Shown here: positions 8,169 through 16,338 of the stretch, one piece after another | Position numbering within the stretch: position 1 is the stretch's first letter | Layout of the letters: every line of letters begins with the position of its first letter | DNA from: Lysinibacillus boronitolerans JCM 21713 = 10a = NBRC 103108 | Lineage (GTDB): Bacteria; Bacillota; Bacilli; Bacillales_A; Planococcaceae | Length of the DNA stretch: 60,385 nt | Direction of reading: 5' to 3' | NCBI RefSeq assembly: GCF_000772935.1 | Contig: NZ_JPVR01000058.1 | Location: 1 to 60,385, forward strand | Translations under genes and position numbers: made by a program | Notes under the pieces: model-generated | Seen by the model: the letters and a program-made list of their open reading frames with translations, nothing else | Told to the model about the DNA's origin: nothing | The model's database searches: none

Positions 8169-9149
8169 TTACAACCATCTCTCTATACAGTATATCTTTT
8201 TAGCTGTGGCATCTAGCTTTACTCGTTTGCCTATCGCTATCGGATGCATAGGGTGTGTATGACAAATATCCACCTCTGCTAATATAGGAATCTCTATTCC
8301 ATCCAACTGTTCAAGTAGAATATCATATGGCTGTCGACCCGTTCCTAAATCATTATAGCATTCATGTTTCCCCAAAATGATTCCACTAACTTTGTTAAAG
8401 ACACCATGCAATTTTAGCATTGCAAAATTCTTTTCAACAACAGCAGCATTTTTTAAGCAGTCCTCCACTAATAAAATATCACCTTCCACAATTTCAGGGA
8501 AATACGGCGTACCAATAAATCCATACATGGCATTGACATTCCCACCAATTAATCTCCCTTCCGCAACCCCTCCCTGAATCGCTAACCATTCATTCTTCTT
8601 GAGTTTCTTATCCACTGTCTTCTCAAGCCAATTAACAGGCTCATCCGACCAATAAGGAGGCATTGGAATTTCGTATGGTATTGCTTGCGGCTTAAAGAAA
8701 TAATGCTCAAAAAATTTGAAGGTATCATTTACTAATGGTTCAAACTCGCCAAAGGAAGGTATGAGGGCCGGACCATAAAAAGTTGATATTCCCGTTTTTG
8801 CATAAAGTGCCAACAGTACGGCCGTTGCATCCGAATAACCTACGACCAATTTTGGATGTCGACGAAAAGCCTCATAATCAATATAAGGTAACATGCTATT
8901 AGCATTGGTGCCCCCGATGGTAGACATAATCATATCCACATTCGGATTGCGTAGTAACTCATTCAATTCTTCGGCTCTTTCCTTTGGTGAACCTGAACGA
9001 TAATAATCGGATTTACCAGTTAGAGAACCTGTCACGATTTGAAAATTTTTATTCTCGAGAAATGCTTTAGCACGTTCATATCGTTCCAAAGCCGTCACGG
9101 TTGCTGGGGAGGACGGCGAATAGATGCCGATGTTTATTTTTGAAGTCAT
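8169..9149 (-). CDS. Peptidase S66 family, MccF-like carboxypeptidase
   Basis: Cytoplasmic serine peptidase of the LD-carboxypeptidase/MccF family, 326 aa. The Ser-Glu-His triad is visible: nucleophile S106 in VVGYSDAT, E229 in LLVEDC and His at 297/299 in ICHTHPMHP. MccF enzymes cut the amide of aminoacyl-nucleotide antibiotics such as processed microcin C. LdcA enzymes trim murein peptides. The aromatic loop PPYWSDEPVNW (W167, W174) resembles the nucleobase-stacking tryptophan loop I recall for MccF, which favours that subfamily. The ATG overlaps the preceding GNAT stop as ATGA, so the genes are coupled. Neighbours are two acetyltransferase genes and an S51 peptidase fusion. Confidence 0.86.
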   Translation of the reverse strand: MTSKINIGIYSPSSPATVTALERYERAKAFLENKNFQIVTGSLTGKSDYYRSGSPKERAEELNELLRNPNVDMIMSTIGGTNANSMLPYIDYEAFRRHPKLVVGYSDATAVLLALYAKTGISTFYGPALIPSFGEFEPLVNDTFKFFEHYFFKPQAIPYEIPMPPYWSDEPVNWLEKTVDKKLKKNEWLAIQGGVAEGRLIGGNVNAMYGFIGTPYFPEIVEGDILLVEDCLKNAAVVEKNFAMLKLHGVFNKVSGIILGKHECYNDLGTGRQPYDILLEQLDGIEIPILAEVDICHTHPMHPIAIGKRVKLDATAKKIYCIERWL

Positions 9150-9661
9150 ATGTTAAGTACTTTCCCAATCAATAGTTTTGACATGTAGTATTCATTAATA
9201 TATTGTCCATCTACATACAGCGAAGCCCGCTTCGTTCCCTCGATATCAAAGCCCATTTTCTTATACAAAGCAACCCCAGCCTCATTATTTTCCATAACGG
9301 TTAATTCTAGTCGATGTACACCATTCTCCATTGCCCAATTTTCTACGTGTTGAAATAAAGCCGTTCCAATTTTTCTCCCTCTATAGTCACTATGTATGCC
9401 TATGACAAGATAAGCACGGTGAGCAATTCTTTTCAGCTCATTGCCCTGTACAATTAAGTACCCCACAATCCGCTCATCCGTTTCAGCTACGAACAAAGCT
9501 GAGTGGTGACTATTCTGTAGCTTGTCTATATACTCCCCAAATGGTTTAGGTGTTAAATTGCGCTCACCTGGTCCAAATAACATAAAATTAGATGCCTCTG
9601 CATTTGTCATAACAGCTATCATTTGTTCACTGTCCTGTCGGGTTGCTTCTCGTATGATCAT
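9146..9661 (-). CDS. GNAT N-acetyltransferase
   Basis: About 171 aa from the ATG at 9661 (GAGAG 10 bases upstream); a GTG at 9670 would add three residues but sits on top of the binding site. Starts with MIIREATRQDSE. It has the acetyl-CoA loop with YRGRKIGTALFQHVE (~residues 95-109) and the helix RLELTVMENNEAGVALYKKMGF, all classic GNAT elements. The stop overlaps the start of the S66 peptidase by 4 bp. GNAT plus S66 is the pairing found in microcin C self-immunity (MccE C-terminal domain and MccF), but other substrates are possible. Confidence 0.85.
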   Translation of the reverse strand: MIIREATRQDSEQMIAVMTNAEASNFMLFGPGERNLTPKPFGEYIDKLQNSHHSALFVAETDERIVGYLIVQGNELKRIAHRAYLVIGIHSDYRGRKIGTALFQHVENWAMENGVHRLELTVMENNEAGVALYKKMGFDIEGTKRASLYVDGQYINEYYMSKLLIGKVLNI

Positions 9662-9779
9662 GTTTAGCACGCTCTCTTTCTAAAATATAGATACCTGAAA
9701 CCTCAATTCTTTTGTATTTATATGGACATTGCCACCAAAGTATCTCATCACCCAGTGTTAGTTTTGCTGGAATTCTCAT
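9627..9779 (-). CDS. Possible 50-aa small protein overlapping the GNAT start
   Basis: An ATG at 9779 with GAAGGGACGAAGAAAG upstream opens a 50-codon frame, starting MRIPAKLTLGDEILWWQ, that runs into the beginning of the GNAT gene in another frame and stops at 9627. It starts 16 bp after the end of the GNAT-S51 fusion gene. The first ~35 residues look protein-like (WW, YKYKR, ISGIYI-like strands), while the part overlapping GNAT does not. It could be a real coupling peptide or the remnant of a longer gene. I do not recognise it. Confidence 0.35.
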   Translation of the reverse strand: MRIPAKLTLGDEILWWQCPYKYKRIEVSGIYILERERAKHDHTRSNPTGQ

Positions 9780-9795
9780 ACTTTCTTCGTCCCTT

Positions 9796-10899
9796 CTAAT
9801 AGGTTTGAATTTTAGCTACTAACTTTTCATTCCTAAAATGAAGTGTCTCAGTATCTATGAGTGTGTAAGCTTGTAATGTGGGATGATTTTCTATCCAGCG
9901 ATCAAATGCCCATCTTCTCTCTTGATCATTATAATGAGGACAATAGGTACCTGATAATAGCCCTAAGCCATTCCATTCCTCAAAATCATTCTCGGTATTT
10001 TCACTATAGCATTTTTCAAACCAACACATTGCCCCAGCACTGATACCAGCTAATAGAACCCCTTTTTGATAAGCTTCCTTTAACAATTCATGAAAACCAT
10101 ATTCTCGCCACTTTTCAAGAAGATAACCTGTATTTCCCCCGCCCACATAGATAATATGCTGTGCTAGTACTTTTTCTCGAATATTATTATCAAGCATATC
10201 CTTTAGCAGAATATGTGTTGCTTCACAATGATGAAAAGCTGCATAAAACTTCTCGATATACCCTTGTGCATCATTACTTGCGGTGGGAATAAAACAAATT
10301 TTAACTCGTTCATTTGTCTGAGCTTGTTGTAAAATATACTCATCGATAAATGAAGGATTCTGTTGAGAAAATCCGCCGCCTGATAGGGCAATGATTTGTC
10401 TTGTCGGTTCATTATTTTTTCTTAATTCATATACAGCTTGTTCCTGCCCAAATCTTTCTAACATCTGTACTTTCTTCATTCCTAACTTTTCGAGCAAGCG
10501 ACACGATGCCTTGTTAGCTGTTTGTGTTTCCGCCACAATAGATGCTATATTCAGATAATTCAAACCCTCCTCAATTACCTGTGTAAGCACTTCAAAAGCT
10601 AGCCCCCTCCCCCAAAACTGAGGTAAAAATTGATAGGAAAGCTCATATAACTCCTTATCATGGTATTCATCGATTGAGACAAGACCGATAAATTCACCTG
10701 TCTCCTTTAAAGTGATAGATAAATATGTATTAGGAAATGGCGCTTCTAGCATGCCTTTAAAAGATGCTTCTATATAGCTGTTTGATGGAACACCACCGAG
10801 GTAAGTTCGAACCTGTTTATTAGAGTAGAGTTTATGTATATCTGTAAAATGTTCTAGTTGTAATTGTTCGATTACACAATTAGTTGACATGATTTTCAT
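9796..10899 (-). CDS. Fusion of GNAT acetyltransferase and S51 (PepE-like) peptidase
   Basis: 367 aa in two parts. Residues ~8-160 are a RimJ/RimL-like GNAT (QFLPQFWGRGLAFEVL, then TQTANKASCRLLEKLGM). Residues ~168-367 are a peptidase S51 domain starting at RQIIALSGGGF, with YVGGGNTGYL, nucleophile S287 in AGISAGAMCW, and His 322 in CPHYND. S51 enzymes are serine peptidases such as aspartyl dipeptidase PepE and cyanophycinase. Normally the two families are separate proteins; the linker (KNNEPT) is short and in frame, so this is a true fusion, not a frameshift product. ATG is preceded by GGGGG. It heads the minus-strand group leading to GNAT and the MccF-like peptidase. Confidence 0.8.
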   Translation of the reverse strand: MKIMSTNCVIEQLQLEHFTDIHKLYSNKQVRTYLGGVPSNSYIEASFKGMLEAPFPNTYLSITLKETGEFIGLVSIDEYHDKELYELSYQFLPQFWGRGLAFEVLTQVIEEGLNYLNIASIVAETQTANKASCRLLEKLGMKKVQMLERFGQEQAVYELRKNNEPTRQIIALSGGGFSQQNPSFIDEYILQQAQTNERVKICFIPTASNDAQGYIEKFYAAFHHCEATHILLKDMLDNNIREKVLAQHIIYVGGGNTGYLLEKWREYGFHELLKEAYQKGVLLAGISAGAMCWFEKCYSENTENDFEEWNGLGLLSGTYCPHYNDQERRWAFDRWIENHPTLQAYTLIDTETLHFRNEKLVAKIQTY

Positions 10900-11029
10900 T
10901 ACATCTAGCCCCCTTCGTTATGTCAAAGTTTAATCTAACTCTCTCGTTAAAATCAAATATTTTTTCCATTTTTTTCTTACAGATATAAAAAAGTAGTGAC
11001 CAGCATGAATTGCTGTATCACTACCTGCA

Positions 11030-11509
11030 TTATTGCCCGTATTGTTCAAGTAACCGTTGCGTATTGGTTGATTGTTCAAGTACCTTTTTCTCCTTTGCCC
11101 AATAGACCAAATATTGTGCATCATCCAAACGAAAAACCATTTGCTGCAACTCTTCATCAAGTTCAGAACTAATAGCCACTTTTAATATTTCCACCTTATA
11201 AAGAGGCTTATCCTTCATTTTATAAACGATATGATATGCTGGCTTTTCTTCAAAAATAGTTCTTTCCTTTTTGGAAAGCTTCCTTACATGACTTAATGGA
11301 TATTTCTCAATAAAGTCTTGTGCTTCATCGCCTGTAGCACGAAATAGAGATCGATCTCCTTGAAATAATTCAATGTCATCAATTTCTGTAGCATGATCTA
11401 GAACAAGAGAGATTGCCTCATCTTCACTTTTTTCTCTGTTTTGCATAATAAAAGCACCAATTAGTAAAATACCAGCAAATATAACAAGTCTCCATCTGCG
11501 TTTCGTCAT
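11030..11509 (-). CDS. Membrane-anchored protein downstream of ktrC
   Basis: 159 aa with an N-terminal membrane segment (~residues 7-22, RLVIFAGILLIGAFIM) and a polar remainder predicted outside, probably one alpha/beta domain. No cysteine, no recognised catalytic motif. It starts 6 bp after the ktrC stop (weak AAGAG site), so it is co-transcribed with the potassium-channel gating subunit. Function unknown. No clear terminator follows; the gene at 10899 starts 130 bp further on. Confidence 0.7.
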   Translation of the reverse strand: MTKRRWRLVIFAGILLIGAFIMQNREKSEDEAISLVLDHATEIDDIELFQGDRSLFRATGDEAQDFIEKYPLSHVRKLSKKERTIFEEKPAYHIVYKMKDKPLYKVEILKVAISSELDEELQQMVFRLDDAQYLVYWAKEKKVLEQSTNTQRLLEQYGQ

Positions 11510-11515
11510 CTGCTC

Positions 11516-12181
11516 TTACCCGTTCAATGCCTTTTTAACAAAACGATTTATATCAACATCAGCGCCTATAACAAGCATAATATCTCCTAATAAAATCTTG
11601 TCACTTGCCTGTGGAGATACAATGATATCAGCCCCACGCTTTATTCCCACAATGTTAATGCCATATTTAGCGCGAATATCCAAATCCATAATGGAATATC
11701 CAGCAATCGCATCATTGGCCTTTAATTCCATAATTGAATGTTCATCTGATAGCTCTAAATAATCTAGAACAGTATTCGATAACATATTATTAGCAATACG
11801 AATACCCATATCCCGCTCAGGATGGACGACAAAATCTGCGCCAATTTTACGTAAAACCTTTTCATGGTAATCGTTCTGAGCCTTTACTGTTATTTGCTCA
11901 ACACCAATTTCCTTTAAAATAATGGTTGTTAATATACTTGCCTGAATATCTTCCCCAATTGCTACAATTACGTGCTCAAAATTACGAATACCTAATGAAT
12001 TCAATACCGATTCGTCGGTTGAATCTGCAATAACAGCTTGTGTAGCAATGGAAGCAAACTCATCTACACGCTCTGAAGAATGGTCAATCGCCATTACCTG
12101 TGCGCCCTGACTCATTAATTCACGAACAATACTCCCTCCAAAACGTCCAAGCCCTATGACTGCAAACTCTTTTTTCATCAT
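11516..12181 (-). CDS. ktrC: KtrC, RCK gating subunit of low-affinity K+ uptake
   Basis: Cytoplasmic octameric ring subunit that gates the KtrD potassium translocator in response to ATP/ADP and, through its C-terminal RCK_C domain, c-di-AMP. 221 aa from ATG at 12181 (GGAGGG upstream). Residues ~5-130 are a Rossmann fold with GLGRFGG; the C-terminal ~85 residues are RCK_C. Segments such as DSTDESVL, KAQNDYHEKVL and LDIRAKYGINIV match B. subtilis KtrC better than KtrA, as I recall them. The presumed partner ktrD is at 58.9-60.2 kb, unlinked, as in the KtrCD arrangement. Its promoter is nearly identical to that of mprF. Confidence 0.93.
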   Translation of the reverse strand: MMKKEFAVIGLGRFGGSIVRELMSQGAQVMAIDHSSERVDEFASIATQAVIADSTDESVLNSLGIRNFEHVIVAIGEDIQASILTTIILKEIGVEQITVKAQNDYHEKVLRKIGADFVVHPERDMGIRIANNMLSNTVLDYLELSDEHSIMELKANDAIAGYSIMDLDIRAKYGINIVGIKRGADIIVSPQASDKILLGDIMLVIGADVDINRFVKKALNG

Positions 12182-12211
12182 AAAAATCCCTCCGAAAACT
12201 ACTATACCACC

Positions 12212-12247
12212 ATTGTAGCGTATTCTTTGCAATATGTATTGTCAAAA
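12212..12247 (-). promoter_or_regulatory. Sigma-A promoter of ktrC, shared with mprF
   Basis: On the minus strand TTGACA (12240-12245), a 17-bp spacer and TACGCT (12217-12222) lie about 35 bp upstream of the ktrC start. The block differs from 2773-2807 at only 2 of 35 positions, including the spacer, which is normally free to vary. Confidence 0.65.
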
Positions 12248-12274
12248 CAAGAGCCCATTCGTCAATGTTGGACA

Positions 12275-12306
12275 GCAAAAAAGACGAGGATCTATATCCC
12301 CGCCTT
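12275..12306 (-). terminator. Terminator of ykuV
   Basis: On the minus strand AAGGCGGGGAT (12306-12296) pairs with ATCCTCGTCTT (12291-12281) with two G-U wobbles, followed by a T run. It lies just after the ykuV stop at 12320. Confidence 0.75.
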
Positions 12307-12319
12307 CTAAATATCGTTA

Positions 12320-12775
12320 TTATTCAGCGTTTCGCATCTCATCTAGCACACGGTTTACACGCTTTTCTAGCATTTTCATACCACTACCACCAGCTTGCAT
12401 ATGACGCAGCTGACCATCTTTATCGAACACAAAATATGCTGGCACATATTGGTTTTCAAAAGCATCCGTTAGCTTCATTTCACTGTCTACAAAGATTGGT
12501 TGCACAATATCATGCTCTGCTGCTACTGCTTTAATTGTATCTAAATCAGTATCTGCCTCAGAACGTGGCATATGTACTGCTACAACGTTTAATTCATCTT
12601 TATATTGATCGCGGAAATTGTTTACGTCTGGCATTGCCTCTTTACATAAGTGGCAGCTTACTGACCAGAAGTGGATTAATGTTGGTTTTTTGCCTACTAA
12701 TTCTGCTTTTGTTACTTCACCATTTAACCAAGTCGTAGCGCCAACTAATTCAGGCATTTGTTCACGAAGTTTCAT
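12320..12775 (-). CDS. ykuV: Thiol-disulfide oxidoreductase YkuV (TlpA/ResA-like)
   Basis: 151-aa thioredoxin-fold protein without signal peptide, hence cytoplasmic. The redox site is C41-H-L-C44 in FWSVSCHLCKEAMP, and the cis-proline region is YVPAYFVFDKDG (~residue 110). It matches B. subtilis YkuV closely along its length, including the C-terminal GGSGMKMLEKRVNRVL. Likely a reductant of protein disulfides or of the peroxiredoxin YkuU encoded upstream. ATG has GAGGAGG upstream. A strong hairpin (12856-12892) between ykuU and ykuV means read-through, or a separate promoter, sets its level. Confidence 0.92.
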   Translation of the reverse strand: MKLREQMPELVGATTWLNGEVTKAELVGKKPTLIHFWSVSCHLCKEAMPDVNNFRDQYKDELNVVAVHMPRSEADTDLDTIKAVAAEHDIVQPIFVDSEMKLTDAFENQYVPAYFVFDKDGQLRHMQAGGSGMKMLEKRVNRVLDEMRNAE

Positions 12776-12855
12776 AAAAATCCTCCTCTAATAGATTGTT
12801 TGTCTTCAATATTTAGATAACGGTCTAAAAACTCTTTCCAATAATAAAAGTTCAG

Positions 12856-12892
12856 TTAAAAGTCCCCACAAGCTTGTCGTGGGGACTTTTAA
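12856..12892 (-). terminator. Strong hairpin between ykuU and ykuV
   Basis: A perfect 14-bp stem, TTAAAAGTCCCCAC (12856-12869) with GTGGGGACTTTTAA (12879-12892), loop of 9. It follows ykuU directly and would end most transcripts before ykuV. Confidence 0.85.
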
Positions 12893-12923
12893 TTTGTTGC
12901 ATAATGCCTGGACTCTATTTAAA

Positions 12924-13466
12924 TTATAGAGTTGCTTGGCCTGGACGCCAGTTAGCTGGGCAAAGACCACCAGTTTGTAGTGCTTGAAGTACACGTAGTG
13001 TTTCATCAACATCACGGCCGATGTTGTTATCAAATACTGTTTGGTATTTTAATTCGCCTTCTGGGTTGATGATGAATAAACCACGTAATGCGATACCTTC
13101 TTCTTCAATTAATACGCCATATTCTTTAGATACTTGATGGTTTGTATCAGCAGCTAATGGGTATTTTAATTCACCAAGACCATTTTGCGTACGGTCTGTG
13201 TTAATCCATGCTAAGTGTGTATGGATTGTGTCAGTAGAAACACCGATTACTTCTGCATCTAAGTCTTCGAACTCGTCATAACGATCGCTCATTGCAGTGA
13301 TTTCAGTTGGACATACAAATGTAAAGTCCATTGGATAGAAGAAAAGAACTGTCCATTTATCTTGTGCTTTAATATCTGCTAATGATACTTTACCAAACGA
13401 TTTGTCTGAAAGTACTGCTTCCATTGTAAAGTCAGGTGCTTGTTTACCTACCATGCGTTCTGCCAT
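12924..13466 (-). CDS. ykuU: 2-Cys peroxiredoxin YkuU
   Basis: Cytoplasmic thiol peroxidase reducing hydrogen peroxide and organic peroxides. 180 aa from the ATG at 13466, which has GGAGGG 7 bases upstream; a longer frame to 13559 has no ribosome binding site. Peroxidatic C52 lies in DFTFVCPTE and resolving C169 in GGLCPANW, so this is a typical 2-Cys enzyme. Sequence closely follows B. subtilis YkuU as I recall it. Located upstream of ykuV, the same pair as in B. subtilis. Confidence 0.94.
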   Translation of the reverse strand: MAERMVGKQAPDFTMEAVLSDKSFGKVSLADIKAQDKWTVLFFYPMDFTFVCPTEITAMSDRYDEFEDLDAEVIGVSTDTIHTHLAWINTDRTQNGLGELKYPLAADTNHQVSKEYGVLIEEEGIALRGLFIINPEGELKYQTVFDNNIGRDVDETLRVLQALQTGGLCPANWRPGQATL

Positions 13467-13872
13467 AATAAATCCCTCCGAATAAATATGTAGTTTATAT
13501 ATTCCATTCGCACTAGCGAACTCGTCTTCTACGATAGCAGAGTAACCGCAGTTTTTCAAACAAGTAAACTCCGCCCGTTCGGATGATTGAAATGGATTGA
13601 CAAAAATTCGTCAAATCCATCACTGGAATTATCACTAATGTCTATCTATTAGCTATTTTTAACAAAAATATTCTACACTATACAAATTTTTTCTCACTTT
13701 CATTTATACCTCATTTTTTAACTTTTTATAGCTATTTTTTTCACGAAAAACGATTGCAAATTTTTTATTATTATGTATAATTGTAATGGTTTTAGTAAAC
13801 TAAAAGTTTCGTTAAAGTAAACTTCATATTTCAAAAGTTTATCATTGCTAAACTTCTCTTAGGAGGGAAAAG
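13467..13872. other. Divergent control region ykuU / XRE-pot
   Basis: For ykuU (minus) a weak promoter TTGACG (13609-13614), 17 bp, TTCAAT (13586-13591) is overlapped by an inverted repeat, ATGGATTGAC (13592-13601) / GTCAAATCCAT (13610-13620), a possible operator. The ~115-nt leader contains a small TTCGC/GCGAA hairpin (13507-13520). For the XRE gene (plus) TTGCAA (13754-13759), 16 bp, TATAAT (13776-13781) is the promoter. The stretch between them is A/T-rich with no ORF. Confidence 0.45.
13794..13855 (+). promoter_or_regulatory. Repeated AGTAAACT/AAGTTT sites before the XRE-pot operon
   Basis: Downstream of the -10 at 13776-13781, AGTAAACT occurs at 13794-13801 and 13816-13823 (22 bp apart), AAAAGTTT at 13802-13809 and 13833-13840 (31 bp apart), and TAAACTT at 13849-13855. 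These half-sites recur at about 2 and 3 helical turns and overlap the transcription start, as expected for an autoregulated repressor of the XRE-cupin class. Confidence 0.5.
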
Positions 13873-14415
13873 ATGCAAATAGGAGCAAAAATTAAAGCGC
13901 TTCGTTTAAAAAAAGGTCTTACCCAAGAGGAACTTGGAGAACGTACAGATTTAAGTAAAGGCTATATTTCCCAATTAGAACGTGATCTAAACTCACCTTC
14001 AATTGAAACATTATTTTCAATATTAGAAGTTTTAGGGTCGAGACCTAAAGACTTTTTTGATGATGAATCACCTGAACAGAAGGTTGTTTATACAGAGGAA
14101 GATCAATCTACCTATACCGATGAAGAAAAAAAATATGAAATTCAATGGCTGATTCCTACTTCGAATGAGAAAGAGATGGAACCCATTTTCTTAACCTTTG
14201 CGGCAGATGGCGAGTTCAAACAGTTTGAGCCTTCGCTCTCGGAAACATTTATTTATGTGGTTAAAGGGCGTATTCGTCTCGTTTTAGGGAATGAACAGTA
14301 TATCGCAAGTGAAGGCAACGCACTTTATTATGACGCGACAGACCATCATCAGATTTTTAATGCACATGATGATGAAACAAAAATTTTACTTGTCGCAACA
14401 GATTCTTATTTATAG
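13873..14415 (+). CDS. XRE-family regulator with C-terminal cupin domain
   Basis: 180-aa transcriptional regulator. Residues ~7-61 are a helix-turn-helix of the lambda-repressor type (LTQEELGERTDLSKGYISQLE). Residues ~110-178 are a small cupin barrel (SETFIYVVKGRIRLVLG, then ALYYDATDHHQIFNA) that would bind a small ligand. The same architecture is seen in PuuR and other polyamine/amino-acid regulators. It is the first gene of the potABCD operon, 17 bp ahead of potA, so it most likely controls polyamine uptake in response to putrescine or spermidine. GGAGGG precedes the ATG. Confidence 0.88.
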   Translation: MQIGAKIKALRLKKGLTQEELGERTDLSKGYISQLERDLNSPSIETLFSILEVLGSRPKDFFDDESPEQKVVYTEEDQSTYTDEEKKYEIQWLIPTSNEKEMEPIFLTFAADGEFKQFEPSLSETFIYVVKGRIRLVLGNEQYIASEGNALYYDATDHHQIFNAHDDETKILLVATDSYL

Positions 14416-14432
14416 CTTAAGGAGGCGCATCC

Positions 14433-15539
14433 ATGACAACCAATTCAATTATCCGCTTTGAAAATGTTTCAAAGTCATATAGTGACGGTACCGTCGTTTT
14501 AAAAAATATCAATTTGGAGCTTGAAAAAGGGAAATTTTACACACTCCTAGGTCCATCAGGTTGTGGTAAAACAACCATTTTACGAATTATCGCAGGATTT
14601 ACCGAACCTACAACAGGAAATGTATTTTTCCATGATAAAAAGATTAATGCAGTTCCTGCCAATGAGCGTCAAGTTAATACTGTTTTTCAGGATTATGCGC
14701 TATTCCCTCATTTAAATGTTTTTGAAAATGTCGCATTTGGCCTCCGCATTAAAAAGCTTCCTGAAAAGGACATAAAAGAACGTGTGGCTGAAGCCTTAAA
14801 GTTTGTCAATTTGGCAGGCTATGGTAACCGCGAAATATCTGAAATGTCTGGAGGACAACGACAACGTGTCGCGATTGCGCGTGCCATTGTCAATGATCCT
14901 GAAGTGATTTTACTGGATGAGCCACTTTCAGCTTTAGACTTAAAGCTACGTACAGAAATGCAATATGAGCTACGTGAATTACAGCAACGTCTTGGCAAAA
15001 CATTTGTCTTTGTTACACATGATCAAGAAGAAGCACTTGCCATGAGTGACGAAATTTTTGTCTTAAGTGAAGGTCAAATTCAGCAATCAGGTACACCTGT
15101 GGATATTTATGATGAACCAATTAACCGCTTTGTTGCTGACTTTATTGGTGAATCCAATATTGTACCTGGTGTGATGATTGAGGACTTTAAGGTTGCATTT
15201 GCTGGCAAAGTTTTTGAATGTGTCGATCAAGGAATGAAGCCAAATGAAAAAATAGACATTGTTATTCGACCTGAAGATTTAGAAATGACAACAATTGATA
15301 AAGGCAAACTTGTAGTAAAAGTGGATACACAATTATTCCGAGGGGTACATTATGAATTATCCACATACGATAAAGATGGTAATGAGTGGCTAGTCCATTC
15401 ATTAAAGAAAGCAGAAGTAGGGACAGAAATTGGCTTAGACTTTGATCCTGAGGCGATTCATGTAATGCGCTTAAACGAAACAGAGGAAGAGTTTGATAAA
15501 CGATTAGAATCGTATGGAGACGATGAAGATGCAAACTAA
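14433..15539 (+). CDS. potA: Spermidine/putrescine ABC transporter ATPase PotA
   Basis: Cytoplasmic ATPase of the polyamine importer, 368 aa. Walker [10 protein letters not shown] (40-48), the Q-loop in VFQDYALFP, signature [14 protein letters not shown], Walker [12 protein letters not shown], the H-loop in [10 protein letters not shown], then a C-terminal TOBE-type domain (~285-350) as usual for this subfamily. AAGGAGG precedes the ATG. Its end overlaps the start of potB by 11 bp. Confidence 0.95.
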   Translation: MTTNSIIRFENVSKSYSDGTVVLKNINLELEKGKFYTLLGPSGCGKTTILRIIAGFTEPTTGNVFFHDKKINAVPANERQVNTVFQDYALFPHLNVFENVAFGLRIKKLPEKDIKERVAEALKFVNLAGYGNREISEMSGGQRQRVAIARAIVNDPEVILLDEPLSALDLKLRTEMQYELRELQQRLGKTFVFVTHDQEEALAMSDEIFVLSEGQIQQSGTPVDIYDEPINRFVADFIGESNIVPGVMIEDFKVAFAGKVFECVDQGMKPNEKIDIVIRPEDLEMTTIDKGKLVVKVDTQLFRGVHYELSTYDKDGNEWLVHSLKKAEVGTEIGLDFDPEAIHVMRLNETEEEFDKRLESYGDDEDAN

Positions 15540-16338
15540 AACATCGAAATCAGCGTTATTTCCATATGTGTTATGGATTGCCTTTTTCGTTATCGCGCCA
15601 ATTGCACTTGTTGTTTATTATTCCCTACTCGATTTACATGGCAACTTTACGCTCGATAACTATAAAGCGTTCTTTTCTTCAGTTTACTTAAAGATGACAT
15701 TGAGCTCGTTTTGGTATGCATTTTTAATTACACTCTTTACACTATTAATTTCATATCCAACTGCTTATTTTTTAACGAAGACAAAGCATAAACAACTTTG
15801 GCTTCTACTTATTATAATTCCATCATGGATTAATCTTTTGTTAAAAACATATGCCTTTATCGGCATCTTTGGGTTATACGGACCTATTAATGCATTTATC
15901 GAAGTATTTGGCTTCGATCCAAAGCAAATGCTCTTTACTGATATAAGCTTTGTCTTTGTGTCAGTCTATATTTTTATTCCATTTATGATTTTACCGATCT
16001 TCAATTCTTTAGATCGTTTAAACCCAACGCTCATTTATGCAGCACGTGATTTAGGTGCTTCGGCTTTTACTACCTTCCGTCGTGTTGTTTTACCATTGAC
16101 AATGGATGGCGTTAAATCTGGTATTCAAGTCGTCTTTATTCCTGCTCTATCCCTGTTCATGATTACTCGCTTAATTGCTGGGAACCGTGTCATTACTCTA
16201 GGTACAGCGATTGAACAGCAATTCCTTGTGACACAAAACTGGGGTATGGGTTCCACTATTGCTGTATTCTTAATTTTATTTATGGTGATTATTATGCTAG
16301 TTACGGGACAAAAGGATAAAGGAGGTCGCGTACGATGA
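15529..16338 (+). CDS. potB: Polyamine ABC transporter permease PotB
   Basis: Membrane permease of the polyamine importer. The ATG at 15529 has GGAGA 8 bases upstream and gives 269 aa; ATGs at 15514 and 15523 are in frame but less well placed. About six membrane segments; the cytoplasmic EAA-like loop that contacts PotA is [19 protein letters not shown] (~residues 180-200). The stop overlaps the potC start by 4 bp (ATGA). Confidence 0.93.
   Translation: MQTKTSKSALFPYVLWIAFFVIAPIALVVYYSLLDLHGNFTLDNYKAFFSSVYLKMTLSSFWYAFLITLFTLLISYPTAYFLTKTKHKQLWLLLIIIPSWINLLLKTYAFIGIFGLYGPINAFIEVFGFDPKQMLFTDISFVFVSVYIFIPFMILPIFNSLDRLNPTLIYAARDLGASAFTTFRRVVLPLTMDGVKSGIQVVFIPALSLFMITRLIAGNRVITLGTAIEQQFLVTQNWGMGSTIAVFLILFMVIIMLVTGQKDKGGRVR

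Noticed and set aside
8169..9149. S66 peptidase called as murein LD-carboxypeptidase LdcA
   Set aside because: Cannot be excluded, but the Trp loop and acetyltransferase/S51 neighbours point more to the MccF type, so the broader S66 call was kept.
11516..12181. Assignment as ktrA with a c-di-AMP riboswitch
   Set aside because: Sequence is closer to KtrC as I recall it, and no ydaO-type riboswitch elements are seen upstream.
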